From contig CANJGB010000005.1 in the NCBI GenBank assembly GCA_947473805.1, positions 62,001 through 126,000 of the forward strand: a stretch of 64,000 bases of DNA, given 5' to 3'. The notes under the pieces are model-generated. The model did no database searches. It was not told the origin of the DNA and saw only the letters and a program-made list of their open reading frames with translations. Source of the stretch: Alphaproteobacteria bacterium. GTDB taxonomy: Bacteria > Pseudomonadota > Alphaproteobacteria > Ferrovibrionales > Ferrovibrionaceae. The position numbers and the translations under genes are program-made. Below, one piece after another: positions 52,974 through 62,369 of the stretch; the first letter of the stretch is position 1, and each line of letters begins with the position of its first letter.

Positions 52974-53672
52974 TCAGACCACCGCGCCGAAAAACTTCCC
53001 GATCGCCGCGGTGACCGCCATTGCCACGGCGCCCCAGAAGGTGACCCGGACGGTCGCGCGCATTACAGCCGCCCCGCCCATCGAGGCCCCGAACGCACCC
53101 AGAATGGCGAGCGACACCAGGGCGACCACCGCGGTGGCATAGGTCGCAATCGCGGCCGGAGCGACCACGACGGTCAGCAGCGGCAAGGCCGCGCCGACGG
53201 CGAAGGTCACCGCCGAGGTCAGCGCGGCCTGAACCGGGCGGGCGCTCATCGTTTCGGAAATGCCGAGTTCGTCCCGCATGTGCGCGCCCAGCCGGTCGCG
53301 GCTGCTGAGCTGCTTGGCCACCGTCATCGCCAGGTCCGGATCCAGCCCGCGTCCCTCATAGATGCCGGCCAGCTCGGCCAGTTCGCGGTCCGGCTCGTCG
53401 CGCAACTCGCGGCGCTCGCGGGCGAGGTCGGCGGCTTCGGCATCCGCCTGTGAACTGACCGAAACATATTCGCCGGCCGCCATGGACATCGCGCCGGCCA
53501 CCAGACCGGCGACGCCGGCGATAATCATTGCATCTCTCGACGGATTGGCAGCGCCGACACCGACAAGCAGACTGGCCGTCGAGACGATGCCGTCATTCGC
53601 CCCGAGGACTGCCGCGCGCAGCCAGCCCACGCGTCCGACCAGGTGATGTTCGCGATGGAGGCGGGGGCGCAT
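52974..53672 (-). CDS. VIT1/CCC1-family membrane transporter
   Basis: This 232-residue protein is predicted to move iron or manganese. It begins with a basic tail, then LRAAVLGANDGIVSTASLLV (~18-37). It has GAMSMAAGEYVSVSSQADAE, a cytoplasmic segment rich in Glu and Arg, and C-terminal hydrophobic helices. It lies on the minus strand between dnaQ and secB, which are near neighbours in many relatives, so it may be an insertion. Confidence 0.85.
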   Translation of the reverse strand: MRPRLHREHHLVGRVGWLRAAVLGANDGIVSTASLLVGVGAANPSRDAMIIAGVAGLVAGAMSMAAGEYVSVSSQADAEAADLARERRELRDEPDRELAELAGIYEGRGLDPDLAMTVAKQLSSRDRLGAHMRDELGISETMSARPVQAALTSAVTFAVGAALPLLTVVVAPAAIATYATAVVALVSLAILGAFGASMGGAAVMRATVRVTFWGAVAMAVTAAIGKFFGAVV

Positions 53673-53698
53673 GGTTCAACCTCTCCCCGCCGTATGCA

Positions 53699-54163
53699 TC
53701 AGGCCCGTCCCGGCGCCGCCTGCTGCGCCTTGCTGCGACGGTACAGCTCGGCGAAGTCAATCGGCTCCAGCATCAGTGGCGGATAGCCGCCGTCGCGCAC
53801 CGTGTCAGACACGACGCGGCGGGCATAGGGGAACAGCAGGCGCGGGCACTCGATCAGGCAGACCGGCTCCAGGCTTTCCTGCGGGATATTCTTCAAGGTG
53901 AAGACGCCGCCATAGACCAGTTCGATCACGAACGCCGTCTTGTCCTGCTGCTTGGCGTCGGCCTTGACGGTCAGGATGATCTCGAACATCTCCGGCGCAA
54001 TGCCGCGCGCCTGGACATCGACATTGACGGCGATTTGCGGCGGGCCGGCCTGGTTGGTCAGGCTCTGGGGCGCGTTCGGGCTCTCGAACGAGAGGTCCTT
54101 CACATACTGCGCGTTGATCGACAGTTGCGGGATCGCCGCGCCGCCATTCTGGGTATCGGCCAT
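53699..54163 (-). CDS. secB: Protein-export chaperone SecB
   Basis: This 154-residue chaperone keeps precursors unfolded for SecA. It has QYVKDLSFESPNAPQSLT (~19-36), FVIELVYGGVFTLKNIP, and LFPYARRVVSDTVRDGGYPP, all SecB hallmarks. ATG 54163 gives the normal length. It is divergent from the Tim44-like gene across 202 bp. Confidence 0.95.
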   Translation of the reverse strand: MADTQNGGAAIPQLSINAQYVKDLSFESPNAPQSLTNQAGPPQIAVNVDVQARGIAPEMFEIILTVKADAKQQDKTAFVIELVYGGVFTLKNIPQESLEPVCLIECPRLLFPYARRVVSDTVRDGGYPPLMLEPIDFAELYRRSKAQQAAPGRA

Positions 54164-54365
54164 GGTCACTCCGGTCGCCTGGGGGCCTGAAATTAGGGGC
54201 GAACCGCTACCATGGATGGCGGGGGGCCACAACCCGGCCATGGTTGTTTCCTGCCGGTTCGTGCCTATCTCCACAAGGCGGCTCCCCGGTTCCAGTGGAC
54301 CGGCTTCCGGCGGGAGTCTAGGGTGGCGCACGCTTCTGAATCGACGATTTGGACTTGGAACAGGC

Positions 54366-55019
54366 ATGACCGACGGCGCATTGGACATCATTCTGCTGGC
54401 TCTTGTGGCGGGGTTTATCCTGCTCCGGCTGCGCAGCGTGCTGGGCCGGCGGACCGGCCATGAACGGCCGCCGACCCGGCCGGTCGAGGACAATGTCCTG
54501 CCCCTGCCGGATCGCCGTCCCAAGGACGGGGCTCCGGCGCCTGTGGTCGACTTGCCGGCGGGTAGCCCGGTTGCGGCGGGTCTCGCGCGCATCAAGATGG
54601 CGGATGCCGGTTTTGACGATGCTGAGTTCGTCGGGGGGTCGAAGGCGGCCTACGAGATGATTGTCGGCGCTTTTGCCGCTGGCGACCTCGATACCCTGCG
54701 CTCGATGCTGGCGCCCGAAGTGCTGACCGGCTTCCGCCAGGCCATCGAGGACCGCCAGAAGGCGGGACACAAGCTGGAAACCACGGTCAAGGCGATCCGC
54801 GCGGCGGAAATCATCGAGGCCGATTTGCGCGGCACCATGGCCGAAGTGACCGTGAAATTCGTCAGCGACCTGGTCAACGTGACCCGCGACGCCGGTGGCC
54901 AGCTCATCTCCGGCGCACCGAACGTGGCCGAGGAAGTGACTGACATCTGGACGTTTTCGCGCAACACCCGTTCGTCCGATCCAAACTGGACACTGATCGG
55001 CACCGCCACCCCGGCGTGA
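54366..55019 (+). CDS. Tim44/TimA-family adaptor protein
   Basis: This 217-residue protein has one N-terminal helix (LDIILLALVAGFILLRLRSV), a Pro-rich linker, and a Tim44-like domain from about 75 (FDDAEFVGGSKAAYEMIVGA through WTFSRNTRSSDPNWTLIGT). Bacterial relatives are inner-membrane proteins of unclear role, related to the mitochondrial import motor. It is GTGA-coupled to mltA. Confidence 0.88.
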   Translation: MTDGALDIILLALVAGFILLRLRSVLGRRTGHERPPTRPVEDNVLPLPDRRPKDGAPAPVVDLPAGSPVAAGLARIKMADAGFDDAEFVGGSKAAYEMIVGAFAAGDLDTLRSMLAPEVLTGFRQAIEDRQKAGHKLETTVKAIRAAEIIEADLRGTMAEVTVKFVSDLVNVTRDAGGQLISGAPNVAEEVTDIWTFSRNTRSSDPNWTLIGTATPA

Positions 55020-56227
55020 TCCGCACTCTCGCAGTTCTCGGCCTTGCCGCGCTTGTCGCGGCCTGCACAGTGCCGCGACCGGGCCCCGGGCCTGCGCCGG
55101 CACCTCCGGCGACAGCGGCTAAACTCACCTTCGCACCCGCCTCGTTCGCCACCCTGCCCGGCTGGCGGGATGATCGCCTGGCCGAAGCGCTGCCGGCCCT
55201 GCGCGCCTCGTGCGGCACGCTGGCCAGTGCGCCTGGGGATCGTCCGTTCGGCGGCTTTGCCTTTGCGGGCACCAATGCGGACTGGGCCCCCTTTTGCGCC
55301 GGCCTGGCGCGCGCGACCGACCCGCGTGCGCTGATCGAACGTGAATTGCTGCCGGTGCTGGCGGCCGACAACGGCAATCCGAACGGCCTGTTCACCGGCT
55401 ATTTCGAGGCCAGCCTGCGCGCCAGCCGGCAGCAGAACAGCCGCTTTCGCGTGCCTGTCCTCGGCGCGCCACCGGACCTTATCACCGTCGAGCTGGGCCA
55501 GTTCCGCGACAGCCTGAAGGGCCAGCGCATCGCTGGCCGCGTCGTTGGCAGCCAGTTGCGTCCCTATGACGACCGCGCGGCCATCGAGGGCGGAGCGCTG
55601 AACGGCAAGGCGCCGACCCTGCTCTGGGCCGACGATCCGGTTGATGTGTTCTTCCTTCACATCCAGGGGTCGGGGCGTGCCGAACTGCCCGACGGGCGGG
55701 TCGTGCGGCTGAACTACGCGGCGCAGAACGGCCACGCCTATACCGCTATCGGCAAGACCTTGATCGACCGCGGCGCGCTGACCGCCGACAATGTCTCGAT
55801 GCAGTCGATCCGCGCCTGGCTCGCTGCCAATCCGGGCGAGGCCGCCGGTGTCATGCGGACCAACGCGTCCTATGTCTTCTTCCGCGAAGTGACGGCATCT
55901 GCCAATGACGGCCCGCCCGGCGCGCAGGGCGTGCCGCTGACCGCGGGCCGCAGCCTGGCAGTCGATCGCGCGTTCCTGCCTCTCGGCCTGCCGCTCTGGC
56001 TCGACGCCGTGCGCCCGAACGACACCGAAGGTGCGCCGGATGTCCTGCTGCAGCGTCTCGTCGTCGCCCAGGACACCGGCGGCGCGATCAAGGGCCCCGT
56101 GCGCGGCGACATGTTCTGGGGCCACGGCCCGCTGGCCGGCAGCATCGCCGGCCGCATGAAGGCGCAGGGCCGCTACTTCCTGCTGTTGCCCCGCGCGGTT
56201 GCTGCGCGCCTGCTCGCGAACGGGTGA
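55016..56227 (+). CDS. mltA: Membrane-bound lytic murein transglycosylase A
   Basis: This 403-residue enzyme cleaves peptidoglycan glycan strands. The GTG start overlaps the Tim44-like gene. Lipobox AALVAACTVP gives an outer-membrane anchor. The MltA domain includes NGLFTGYFEASLRASR, FFLHIQGSGRAELPDG, and the 3D domain LAVDRAFLPLGLPLWLD and VVAQDTGGAIKGPVRGD (~349-365) with catalytic Asp. Confidence 0.93.
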   Translation: MIRTLAVLGLAALVAACTVPRPGPGPAPAPPATAAKLTFAPASFATLPGWRDDRLAEALPALRASCGTLASAPGDRPFGGFAFAGTNADWAPFCAGLARATDPRALIERELLPVLAADNGNPNGLFTGYFEASLRASRQQNSRFRVPVLGAPPDLITVELGQFRDSLKGQRIAGRVVGSQLRPYDDRAAIEGGALNGKAPTLLWADDPVDVFFLHIQGSGRAELPDGRVVRLNYAAQNGHAYTAIGKTLIDRGALTADNVSMQSIRAWLAANPGEAAGVMRTNASYVFFREVTASANDGPPGAQGVPLTAGRSLAVDRAFLPLGLPLWLDAVRPNDTEGAPDVLLQRLVVAQDTGGAIKGPVRGDMFWGHGPLAGSIAGRMKAQGRYFLLLPRAVAARLLANG

Positions 56228-56248
56228 TTCGCAGTCTATAGTCGGGCC

Positions 56249-57013
56249 ATGTCTGCCGAACCGAAGACGGTTGCGCTGTTCGTCACCTGCCTGGTCGATC
56301 TATTCCGGCCGTCGGTCGGCTTTGCGGCCGTGAAGCTGCTCGAGGATGCCGGCTGTCGCGTGGTGGTGCCGGCGGCGCAGACCTGCTGCGGCCAGCCCGC
56401 CTACAATTCCGGCGACCGCGGCGACGCCATCGCCATTGCCCGGCAAGTGATCGAAGCGTTTGCCGGCTTCACGTACGTCGTCGCCCCATCGGGCTCGTGC
56501 GCGGGGATGATCCGGCATCACTATCCCGCCCTGTTCGCCGGCGATGACGAGATGAAATCCCGCGCCGACGATCTCGCCAGTCGCACCCATGAGCTCACCT
56601 CGTTCCTGACCGACGTGCTGGGCGTCAACGCGGTGGCAGCGCAGTTCGATGGCACGGCCACCTACCACGATGCCTGTTCGGGCCTGCGCGAACTCAGCGT
56701 GAAAGACCAGCCGCGCCGCCTGCTGGCCTCGGTCGCCGGCCTCGACCTGGTGCCGCTGCCCAATGCCGAGACGTGTTGCGGCTTCGGCGGCACGTTCTGC
56801 GTGAAGTATCCGGAGATTTCGACCGACATCGTCAGCCGCAAGACGGCGGACATAGTAGCAACTGGAGCCGGCACGCTGCTGGCGGGCGACCTCGGCTGCC
56901 TGATGAACATGGCCGGCCGCCTGCAGCGCGAGGGGCATGACGTAAAGGTGCGCCACGTGGCCGAGGTTCTGGCCGGCATGGCCGATGGCCCGGCGATAGG
57001 CGAGCCGGCATGA
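56249..57013 (+). CDS. lutA: L-lactate utilisation protein LutA (CCG-domain Fe-S protein)
   Basis: This 254-residue protein has two cysteine-rich CCG domains, TCCGQPAYNSGDRGD (~46-60) and ETCCGFGGTFCVKYP (~175-189), which bind Fe-S clusters. With LutB and LutC it oxidises L-lactate to pyruvate. The three genes are ATGA-coupled and form one operon placed between mltA and the Smr gene. Confidence 0.9.
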   Translation: MSAEPKTVALFVTCLVDLFRPSVGFAAVKLLEDAGCRVVVPAAQTCCGQPAYNSGDRGDAIAIARQVIEAFAGFTYVVAPSGSCAGMIRHHYPALFAGDDEMKSRADDLASRTHELTSFLTDVLGVNAVAAQFDGTATYHDACSGLRELSVKDQPRRLLASVAGLDLVPLPNAETCCGFGGTFCVKYPEISTDIVSRKTADIVATGAGTLLAGDLGCLMNMAGRLQREGHDVKVRHVAEVLAGMADGPAIGEPA

Positions 57014-58425
57014 ACTTCCAGCCGCTCGACTTCAAGGCCAATGCCCGGAAGGCCATGGCGGACCCGAACCTGCGCGAGGCGCTGAGCCGCGTGCAGACCA
57101 ATTTCTCCGGCCGGCGGGCCGAGGCGGTGGCTCGCCTGCCCGAGTTTGACCAGTTGCGCCATGACGCCCGCGCCATCAAGGACCATGTCCTGGCGCATCT
57201 CGACGTCTATCTGGAACGGTTCGAGCAGAAGGTGGTCGAGGCCGGCGGCCACGTGCACTGGTGCCGTACCCCGCGCGAGGCGCGCGAGACCATCCTGTCG
57301 CTGTGCCGCAAGGTGGAGGCCAAGACCTGCACCAAGGGCAAGTCGATGATCGCCGAGGAGATCGCCCTCAACCCGTTTCTGGCTGCGAACGGCGTGCAGC
57401 CCATCGAGACCGACCTCGGCGAATACATCATCCAGCTCGCCGACGAACCGCCCAGCCACATCATCGGGCCGGCTGTGCACAAGACCAAGGCGCAGATCAG
57501 CGACCTGTTCCACGAGCATCACGCCAAACTGGGCCGTACCCAGCGGATCACCGACGAACAGGGCCTGGTCAACGAGGCGCGCGAGATCCTGCGGCAGAAA
57601 TATTTCGACGCCGATGTGGGCATTACCGGCGCCAACCTGCTGGTGGCCGAAACCGGTTCGTCGGTCATCGTCACCAACGAGGGCAATGGCGACCTGACCC
57701 AGACGCTGCCGAAAATGCACATCGTCATCGCCTCGCTGGAAAAGGTCGTGCCGACGCTCGAGGATGCCTGCACCATCCTGCGCGTGCTGGCGCGCTCGGC
57801 AACGGGACAGGAATTCTCGGTTTACACCACGTTTTCCACCGGTCCGCGCCGGCCCGACGATGTGGATGGCCCCGGTGAGTATCATGTTGTTCTGCTCGAC
57901 AACGGGCGCAGCGCCATGGTCGGTACGGTGCTGGGCGAACTGCTGCGCTGCATCCGCTGCGGCGCCTGCATGAACCACTGCCCGGTGTACCAGTCGGTCG
58001 GCGGCCACGCCTATGGCTGGGTTTATCCTGGCCCCATCGGCGCCGCGCTGGACCCGCATTTCATCGGTATCGAGGCCGGCCAGCATTTGCCGCAGGCCTC
58101 GACCTTTTGCGGCCGGTGCGAGGAAGTCTGCCCCATGCAGATTCCGCTGCCGGCGATCATGCGCCATTGGCGCGAGCAGAGCTTCTCGGCGCGGGTGACG
58201 CCACCGCTGCAACGCTATGCCATCCGCCTCTGGGCCATGGCTGCCAGGCGACCGGCGCTGTACCGCCTCGGTGCGCGGCTCGCCATGGGCGCGCTGGCTT
58301 TGGCGGGGCGTGGCCGGGGCCGCTTCGCGCGTCTGCCGCTGGCCGGCGGCTGGACGGCGGGGCGCGATTTGCCGGCGCCTGCGGGTCGCACCTTCCAGGA
58401 CCAGTGGCGCGGGGCCCGGGAATGA
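57010..58425 (+). CDS. lutB: L-lactate utilisation protein LutB
   Basis: This 471-residue iron-sulphur protein has a LUD domain (ITGANLLVAETGSSVIVTNE, ~215-234) and ferredoxin motifs RCIRCGACMNHCPVYQ (~314-329) and FCGRCEEVCPMQIP (~367-380). It is the electron-transfer subunit of the Lut complex. It overlaps lutA and lutC by four bases. Confidence 0.92.
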   Translation: MNFQPLDFKANARKAMADPNLREALSRVQTNFSGRRAEAVARLPEFDQLRHDARAIKDHVLAHLDVYLERFEQKVVEAGGHVHWCRTPREARETILSLCRKVEAKTCTKGKSMIAEEIALNPFLAANGVQPIETDLGEYIIQLADEPPSHIIGPAVHKTKAQISDLFHEHHAKLGRTQRITDEQGLVNEAREILRQKYFDADVGITGANLLVAETGSSVIVTNEGNGDLTQTLPKMHIVIASLEKVVPTLEDACTILRVLARSATGQEFSVYTTFSTGPRRPDDVDGPGEYHVVLLDNGRSAMVGTVLGELLRCIRCGACMNHCPVYQSVGGHAYGWVYPGPIGAALDPHFIGIEAGQHLPQASTFCGRCEEVCPMQIPLPAIMRHWREQSFSARVTPPLQRYAIRLWAMAARRPALYRLGARLAMGALALAGRGRGRFARLPLAGGWTAGRDLPAPAGRTFQDQWRGARE

Positions 58426-59105
58426 GCGCCGCCCGCACCGCCATCCTCAACGACATCGCCCGCGGCCTGGGCCGGGCGCCGCTCGACCCCGCAGCACAGG
58501 CGGCCGTCACCCGTCGCATCGACAGCCGGACCCGCAACACGGTGCCGTTGCGGGGCCAATTGCCGGCCGCGGAGCAACGCGACCTGTTCGTGAGCCAGGC
58601 CCAGGCGATGGGCGCGACGGTCAATCGCATCGGCTCGACCGAGACGATACCCGACGCGATCGCCGACTATCTCGCCGGCCACAACCTGCCGACGGAGCTG
58701 ATCCTGTCGCCCGATCCCGACCTGACCGGCCTGCCGTGGCAGCGTCGGCCCTTGTTGTCGATAAAGCACGGCGCGCCTTGGCCAACCGACATGGTCGGCG
58801 TCGCCCTGGCCGTGGCTGGCGTGGCGGAAACCGGCACGCTGGTGCTGCATTCCGGTGCGCACGCCTCGACCAGCCTCAACTTCACGCCGGACACCCATAT
58901 TGTCGTGGTGCACGGCAGCCAGGTCGTCGGCGCCTACGAGGACGCGTTCGACATGCTGCGCGCCAAGGTCGGCCCGTCCTGGCCGCGCACGGTCAATCTG
59001 ATCACCGGGCCGTCGCGCACCGCCGATATCGAACAGACCCTGATCATGGGGGCGCACGGACCGCGCCGCTTGCATGTCATCCTCGTCGAAAACCAGACCG
59101 CCTGA
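58422..59105 (+). CDS. lutC: L-lactate utilisation protein LutC
   Basis: This 227-residue LUD-domain protein reads ARTAILNDIARGLGRAPLD at the start. The conserved C-terminal block runs GVAETGTLVLHSGAHASTSL (~133-152) and LITGPSRTADIEQTLIMGAH (~193-212). It completes lutABC. Its last 32 bases overlap the Smr gene, so the two are likely co-translated. Confidence 0.9.
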   Translation: MSAARTAILNDIARGLGRAPLDPAAQAAVTRRIDSRTRNTVPLRGQLPAAEQRDLFVSQAQAMGATVNRIGSTETIPDAIADYLAGHNLPTELILSPDPDLTGLPWQRRPLLSIKHGAPWPTDMVGVALAVAGVAETGTLVLHSGAHASTSLNFTPDTHIVVVHGSQVVGAYEDAFDMLRAKVGPSWPRTVNLITGPSRTADIEQTLIMGAHGPRRLHVILVENQTA

Positions 59106-59610
59106 CCCGGCCGACCTCGACGCGTGGTCGCATCTGACCCAGTCGGTCCGGCCGCTGCCCGACCGTCCGAAGCCCAGGCCGGCAAAGCCTGTGGTGCGTG
59201 CCGAGTCGGCTCCACGGCCAAAAGCAGCGGCAATTGCGGCACCAGTTGCAAAACCCAAGACGGTGCCGACGCAGCCGATCGAAAGCCTGGCCGGCCTCGA
59301 TGGCCGCAATGCCGAGCGCTTTCGCCGCGGCCAGATGCCGCTCGATGCGACGCTCGACCTGCACGGCATGACCCAGGACGAGGCGCATGGCGCGCTGATG
59401 TCGTTCCTCGATCGGTGCTATGCCGCGGGCCGGCGCAACCTGCTGATCGTCACCGGCAAGGGCAAGCTGGGCGATGGCGTGTTGAAGCGCGCACTGCCGC
59501 GCTGGCTGAACGAACCGGGCCAGCGCGCGCGCATCGTCGCCATTGCCGGTGCGCGGCAGAACCATGGCGGCGGTGGTGCAACATATGTTTTGCTGAAGCG
59601 GAAACGTTAA
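59074..59610 (+). CDS. Smr-domain protein
   Basis: This 178-residue protein has a disordered Pro/Lys/Ala-rich first half and a C-terminal Smr domain: LDATLDLHGMTQDEAHGALM (~90-109), LLIVTGKGKLGDGVL and RQNHGGGGATYVLLKRKR. Smr domains cut branched DNA or mRNA. In related genomes this gene follows mltA; here lutABC lies between them. The start lies inside lutC. Confidence 0.88.
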   Translation: MSSSSKTRPPDPADLDAWSHLTQSVRPLPDRPKPRPAKPVVRAESAPRPKAAAIAAPVAKPKTVPTQPIESLAGLDGRNAERFRRGQMPLDATLDLHGMTQDEAHGALMSFLDRCYAAGRRNLLIVTGKGKLGDGVLKRALPRWLNEPGQRARIVAIAGARQNHGGGGATYVLLKRKR

Positions 59611-59677
59611 CGCCGCTTGCTCGTTGTCCCGTACGCGACTACGATTTTTCCACCGCTGATTCCAGCAGGGGGCGATC

Positions 59678-59986
59678 ATGAAGAAGCCGACGAAGACCAA
59701 GAAGAAGGTGGCCAAGAAGAAGGTTACCAAGAAGGCCGTGAAGAAGGCGATCAAGAAGACCGCTTCGAAAGCGAAGAAGGCGGTCAAGAAGGTCGTGAAG
59801 AAGGTGGCGAAGAAAGCTGCCGCGCCAAAGGCCAAGGTGAAGGCGGCCAAGAAGAAGGTCGTCAAGAAGGTGGCCAAGAAGAAGGCTGCCGCGCCGAAGG
59901 CCCGTCCGGTCACCGCGATGATCGAGACACTGACCGCGATGCTGCCGTGGACCGACACGCCGTCAGGCTCATCCGACAAGAGCTAG
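59678..59986 (+). CDS. Lysine-rich histone H1-like protein
   Basis: This 102-residue protein has about 37 Lys, nearly all in residues 1-74, in AKK/VKK repeats (for example KKVAKKAAAPKAKVKAAKKK). It resembles the histone H1 C-terminal tail and bacterial H1-like DNA-binding proteins. The last ~27 residues are different: RPVTAMIETLTAMLPW then TDTPSGSSDKS, a hydrophobic and polar tail. AGGGGG lies seven bases before ATG 59678. It could compact DNA near the origin. Repeats make the opposite strand open over 900 bp, which is a shadow. Confidence 0.75.
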   Translation: MKKPTKTKKKVAKKKVTKKAVKKAIKKTASKAKKAVKKVVKKVAKKAAAPKAKVKAAKKKVVKKVAKKKAAAPKARPVTAMIETLTAMLPWTDTPSGSSDKS

Positions 59987-60020
59987 GCGGGACTGAAACG
60001 GCGCAAGGCGGGTCAGCCGC

Positions 60021-60389
60021 TTGACGCCGTTCGGCGAGCGGGTGCGGGGCCTGCGCAAGAAGCGCGGCCTTACCCTGAAACAGATGGCGGCCGACCTCAA
60101 GGTGTCGGCCGCCTATCTGTCGGCCTTGGAACACGGCCACCGCGGCAAGCCCTCGTGGTGGCTGGTCCAGCGCATCTGCGACTATTTCCAGATCATTTGG
60201 GACGAAGCCGAGGAATTGGCCAACCTGGCCAAGGTCTCGCATCCCCGTGCCGTCATCGACACGGCCGGCCTCAGCCCGCGGGCGACAGAACTGGCCAACC
60301 GCCTTGCCGGCGAGATTGGCACGCTGGACGATGCCGCCATTGCGCGGCTGCTCGCGGTGCTGGATGGCGCCGCCAAGCCCAAGACATGA
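60021..60389 (+). CDS. XRE-family helix-turn-helix regulator
   Basis: This 122-residue protein starts with TTG 60021 (TPFGERVRGLRKKRG). The HTH is LTLKQMAADLKVSAAYLSAL (~17-36), followed by EHGHRGKPSWWLVQRICDYF. A helical C-terminal region carries RAVIDTAGLSPRATELANRL, which is conserved in alphaproteobacterial relatives. Targets are unknown. Its stop codon begins a 15-bp inverted repeat. Confidence 0.8.
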   Translation: MTPFGERVRGLRKKRGLTLKQMAADLKVSAAYLSALEHGHRGKPSWWLVQRICDYFQIIWDEAEELANLAKVSHPRAVIDTAGLSPRATELANRLAGEIGTLDDAAIARLLAVLDGAAKPKT

Positions 60390-60434
60390 CCGACTATCCG
60401 GGGCTCTGGGCCTCAGAAACCGGATAATCGGTCA
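60387..60434. terminator. 15-bp inverted repeat between convergent XRE and hslU genes
   Basis: Arms TGACCGACTATCCGG (60387-60401) and CCGGATAATCGGTCA (60420-60434) pair with one mismatch around an 18-base loop. The left arm includes the XRE stop codon. No U-tract is present. It is a likely bidirectional mRNA-end hairpin or a protein-binding site. Confidence 0.6.
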
Positions 60435-60446
60435 GGGCACCTCACC

Positions 60447-61748
60447 TCACAGGATGAACTTCGACAGGTCCGTGTCCTTGGCCAGCTGGCCGACATTCTG
60501 GCGGATATAGTCGCCGTCGATGGTCACCGTCGTGCCGGCCTGGTCGGTGGCGGTGAAGCTGATCTCCTCCAGCACCTTCTCCAGGATCGTGTGGAGCCGA
60601 CGCGCGCCGATGTTCTCGACCGAGGTGTTGACGTCCTCGGCCAGGCCCGCCAGTTCGTCGATGGCGTCATCGGTGAACTGCAGGGTCACCTGTTCGGTCG
60701 CCAGCAGCGCCGTGTACTGCCGGATCAGGCTGAACTCGGTCTGCGTCAGGATGCGGCGGAAGTCCTCGCGGTTCAGCGCCTTCAATTCGACACGGATCGG
60801 CAACCGGCCCTGCAGCTCGGGCAGCATGTCCGACGGCTTGGCCATGTGGAACGCGCCCGACGCGATGAACAGGATGTGGTCCGTCTTCACCGGCCCGTGC
60901 TTGGTCGACACCGTGGTGCCCTCGATCAGCGGCAGCAGGTCGCGCTGCACACCCTCGCGGCTGACATCGCCGCCGCCGCGGAACTCCGAGCGGGCGCAGA
61001 TCTTGTCGATCTCGTCGATGAACACGATGCCGTCTTGTTCGGTCAGGCGGATGGCCTCCTTGACCAGCTTTTCCTGGTCCAGCAGCTTGTCACCCTCCTC
61101 GGTGACCAGCAGGCGATAGGCCTCGTCGACCTTCATCTTGCGCCGTTTCTGCCGCTGGCCGAAGGCCTTGCCCATCATCTCGCCGAGATTGACCATCTGG
61201 GCGCCCGGCATGCCGGGAATGTCGAAGTTCGGCATGCCGCCGGTATCGGCGACCTCGATCTCGACATCCTTGTCGTTCAGCGCGCCCTCGCGGAACATCT
61301 TGCGGAACTTCTGCCGCGTTTCCGGATTGGCACCCTGGCCGACCAGGGCATCCAGTAGGCGCTCCTCGGCCGCCAGTTCGGCGCGAGCGGTCACGTCCTT
61401 GCGGCGCTGCTCGCGCACCATGGCAATCGACGTTTCCAGCAGGTCGCGCACGATCTGCTCGACGTCGCGGCCCACATAGCCGACCTCGGTGAACTTGGTC
61501 GCCTCGACCTTCAGGAACGGCGCATTGGCCAGCTTGGCCAGGCGGCGGCTGATCTCGGTCTTGCCGACGCCGGTCGGCCCGATCATCAGGATGTTCTTGG
61601 GCAGAACCTCGTCGCGCAGTTCCTCCGGCAGCTGCTGCCGGCGCCAGCGGTTGCGCAACGCGACGGCAACGGCCTTCTTCGCCTCGTGCTGGCCGATGAT
61701 GAAGCGGTCCAGTTCGGAGACGATCTCGCGCGGGGAAAACTCGGGCAT
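60447..61748 (-). CDS. hslU: HslU, ATPase subunit of the HslVU protease
   Basis: This 433-residue AAA+ unfoldase feeds HslV. It starts [20 protein letters not shown]. Walker A is [19 protein letters not shown] (~54-72), Walker [14 protein letters not shown], and the pore loop [14 protein letters not shown]. The C-terminus ends TDLSKFIL, which docks into HslV. It starts two bases after hslV. Confidence 0.96.
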   Translation of the reverse strand: MPEFSPREIVSELDRFIIGQHEAKKAVAVALRNRWRRQQLPEELRDEVLPKNILMIGPTGVGKTEISRRLAKLANAPFLKVEATKFTEVGYVGRDVEQIVRDLLETSIAMVREQRRKDVTARAELAAEERLLDALVGQGANPETRQKFRKMFREGALNDKDVEIEVADTGGMPNFDIPGMPGAQMVNLGEMMGKAFGQRQKRRKMKVDEAYRLLVTEEGDKLLDQEKLVKEAIRLTEQDGIVFIDEIDKICARSEFRGGGDVSREGVQRDLLPLIEGTTVSTKHGPVKTDHILFIASGAFHMAKPSDMLPELQGRLPIRVELKALNREDFRRILTQTEFSLIRQYTALLATEQVTLQFTDDAIDELAGLAEDVNTSVENIGARRLHTILEKVLEEISFTATDQAGTTVTIDGDYIRQNVGQLAKDTDLSKFIL

Positions 61749-61750
61749 GA

Positions 61751-62299
61751 CTACAGACTTTCGAGGGTGACGTTACGGTTGGTGTAGACGCAGATATCGG
61801 CGGCGATACCCAGGGCCTTGCGGGCAATCTGCTCGGCATCCAGGCCGTCGATGTCGATCAGGGCCCGCGCAGCCGACAGGGCGTAATTGCCGCCCGAGCC
61901 AATGCCGATCAGGCCGTCCTCGGGCTCCAGCACGTCGCCGGTGCCGGTCAGGACCAGCGAGACCTGGCTGTCGGCGACCGCCATCATGGCTTCGAGCCGG
62001 CGCAGGTAGCGGTCGGTGCGCCAGTCCTTGGCCAGTTCGACGCAGGCTCGGGTCAACTGGCCGGGATGCTTTTCCAGCTTCGCTTCCAGCCGTTCGAACA
62101 GGGTGAACGCGTCGGCGGTGGCGCCGGCAAAGCCGCCGATAATGCCGCCGCCCTGGCCCAGGCGGCGCACCTTGCGCGCGTTTGACTTCATGATGGTCGG
62201 GCCGACGCTGACCTGTCCGTCGCCGGCAATGACGACGCGGCCGTTTTTGCGGACAGAAAGAATGGTGGTGCCGTGCCAGATTTGTGGTTCGGTGCTCAT
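61751..62299 (-). CDS. hslV: HslV, peptidase subunit of the HslVU protease
   Basis: This 182-residue threonine protease is proteasome-like. [20 protein letters not shown] shows a ten-residue extension before the likely catalytic Thr11, so self-processing is needed. In E. coli only Met is removed. [20 protein letters not shown] and [16 protein letters not shown] are family blocks. A possible RpoH promoter lies at 62370-62398. Confidence 0.95.
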   Translation of the reverse strand: MSTEPQIWHGTTILSVRKNGRVVIAGDGQVSVGPTIMKSNARKVRRLGQGGGIIGGFAGATADAFTLFERLEAKLEKHPGQLTRACVELAKDWRTDRYLRRLEAMMAVADSQVSLVLTGTGDVLEPEDGLIGIGSGGNYALSAARALIDIDGLDAEQIARKALGIAADICVYTNRNVTLESL

Positions 62300-62369
62300 G
62301 TGGGATGTGTCCTTCGCCTGCGCGGGGCAGGATTTAGGCCCGAACAGGAAGCGGTGGGAAGATGCCGAA

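Noticed and set aside
59077-59979. 300-codon minus-strand frame rich in Phe, Ala and Thr
   Set aside because: It arises from the reverse complement of the AAG-rich repeats of the H1-like gene.
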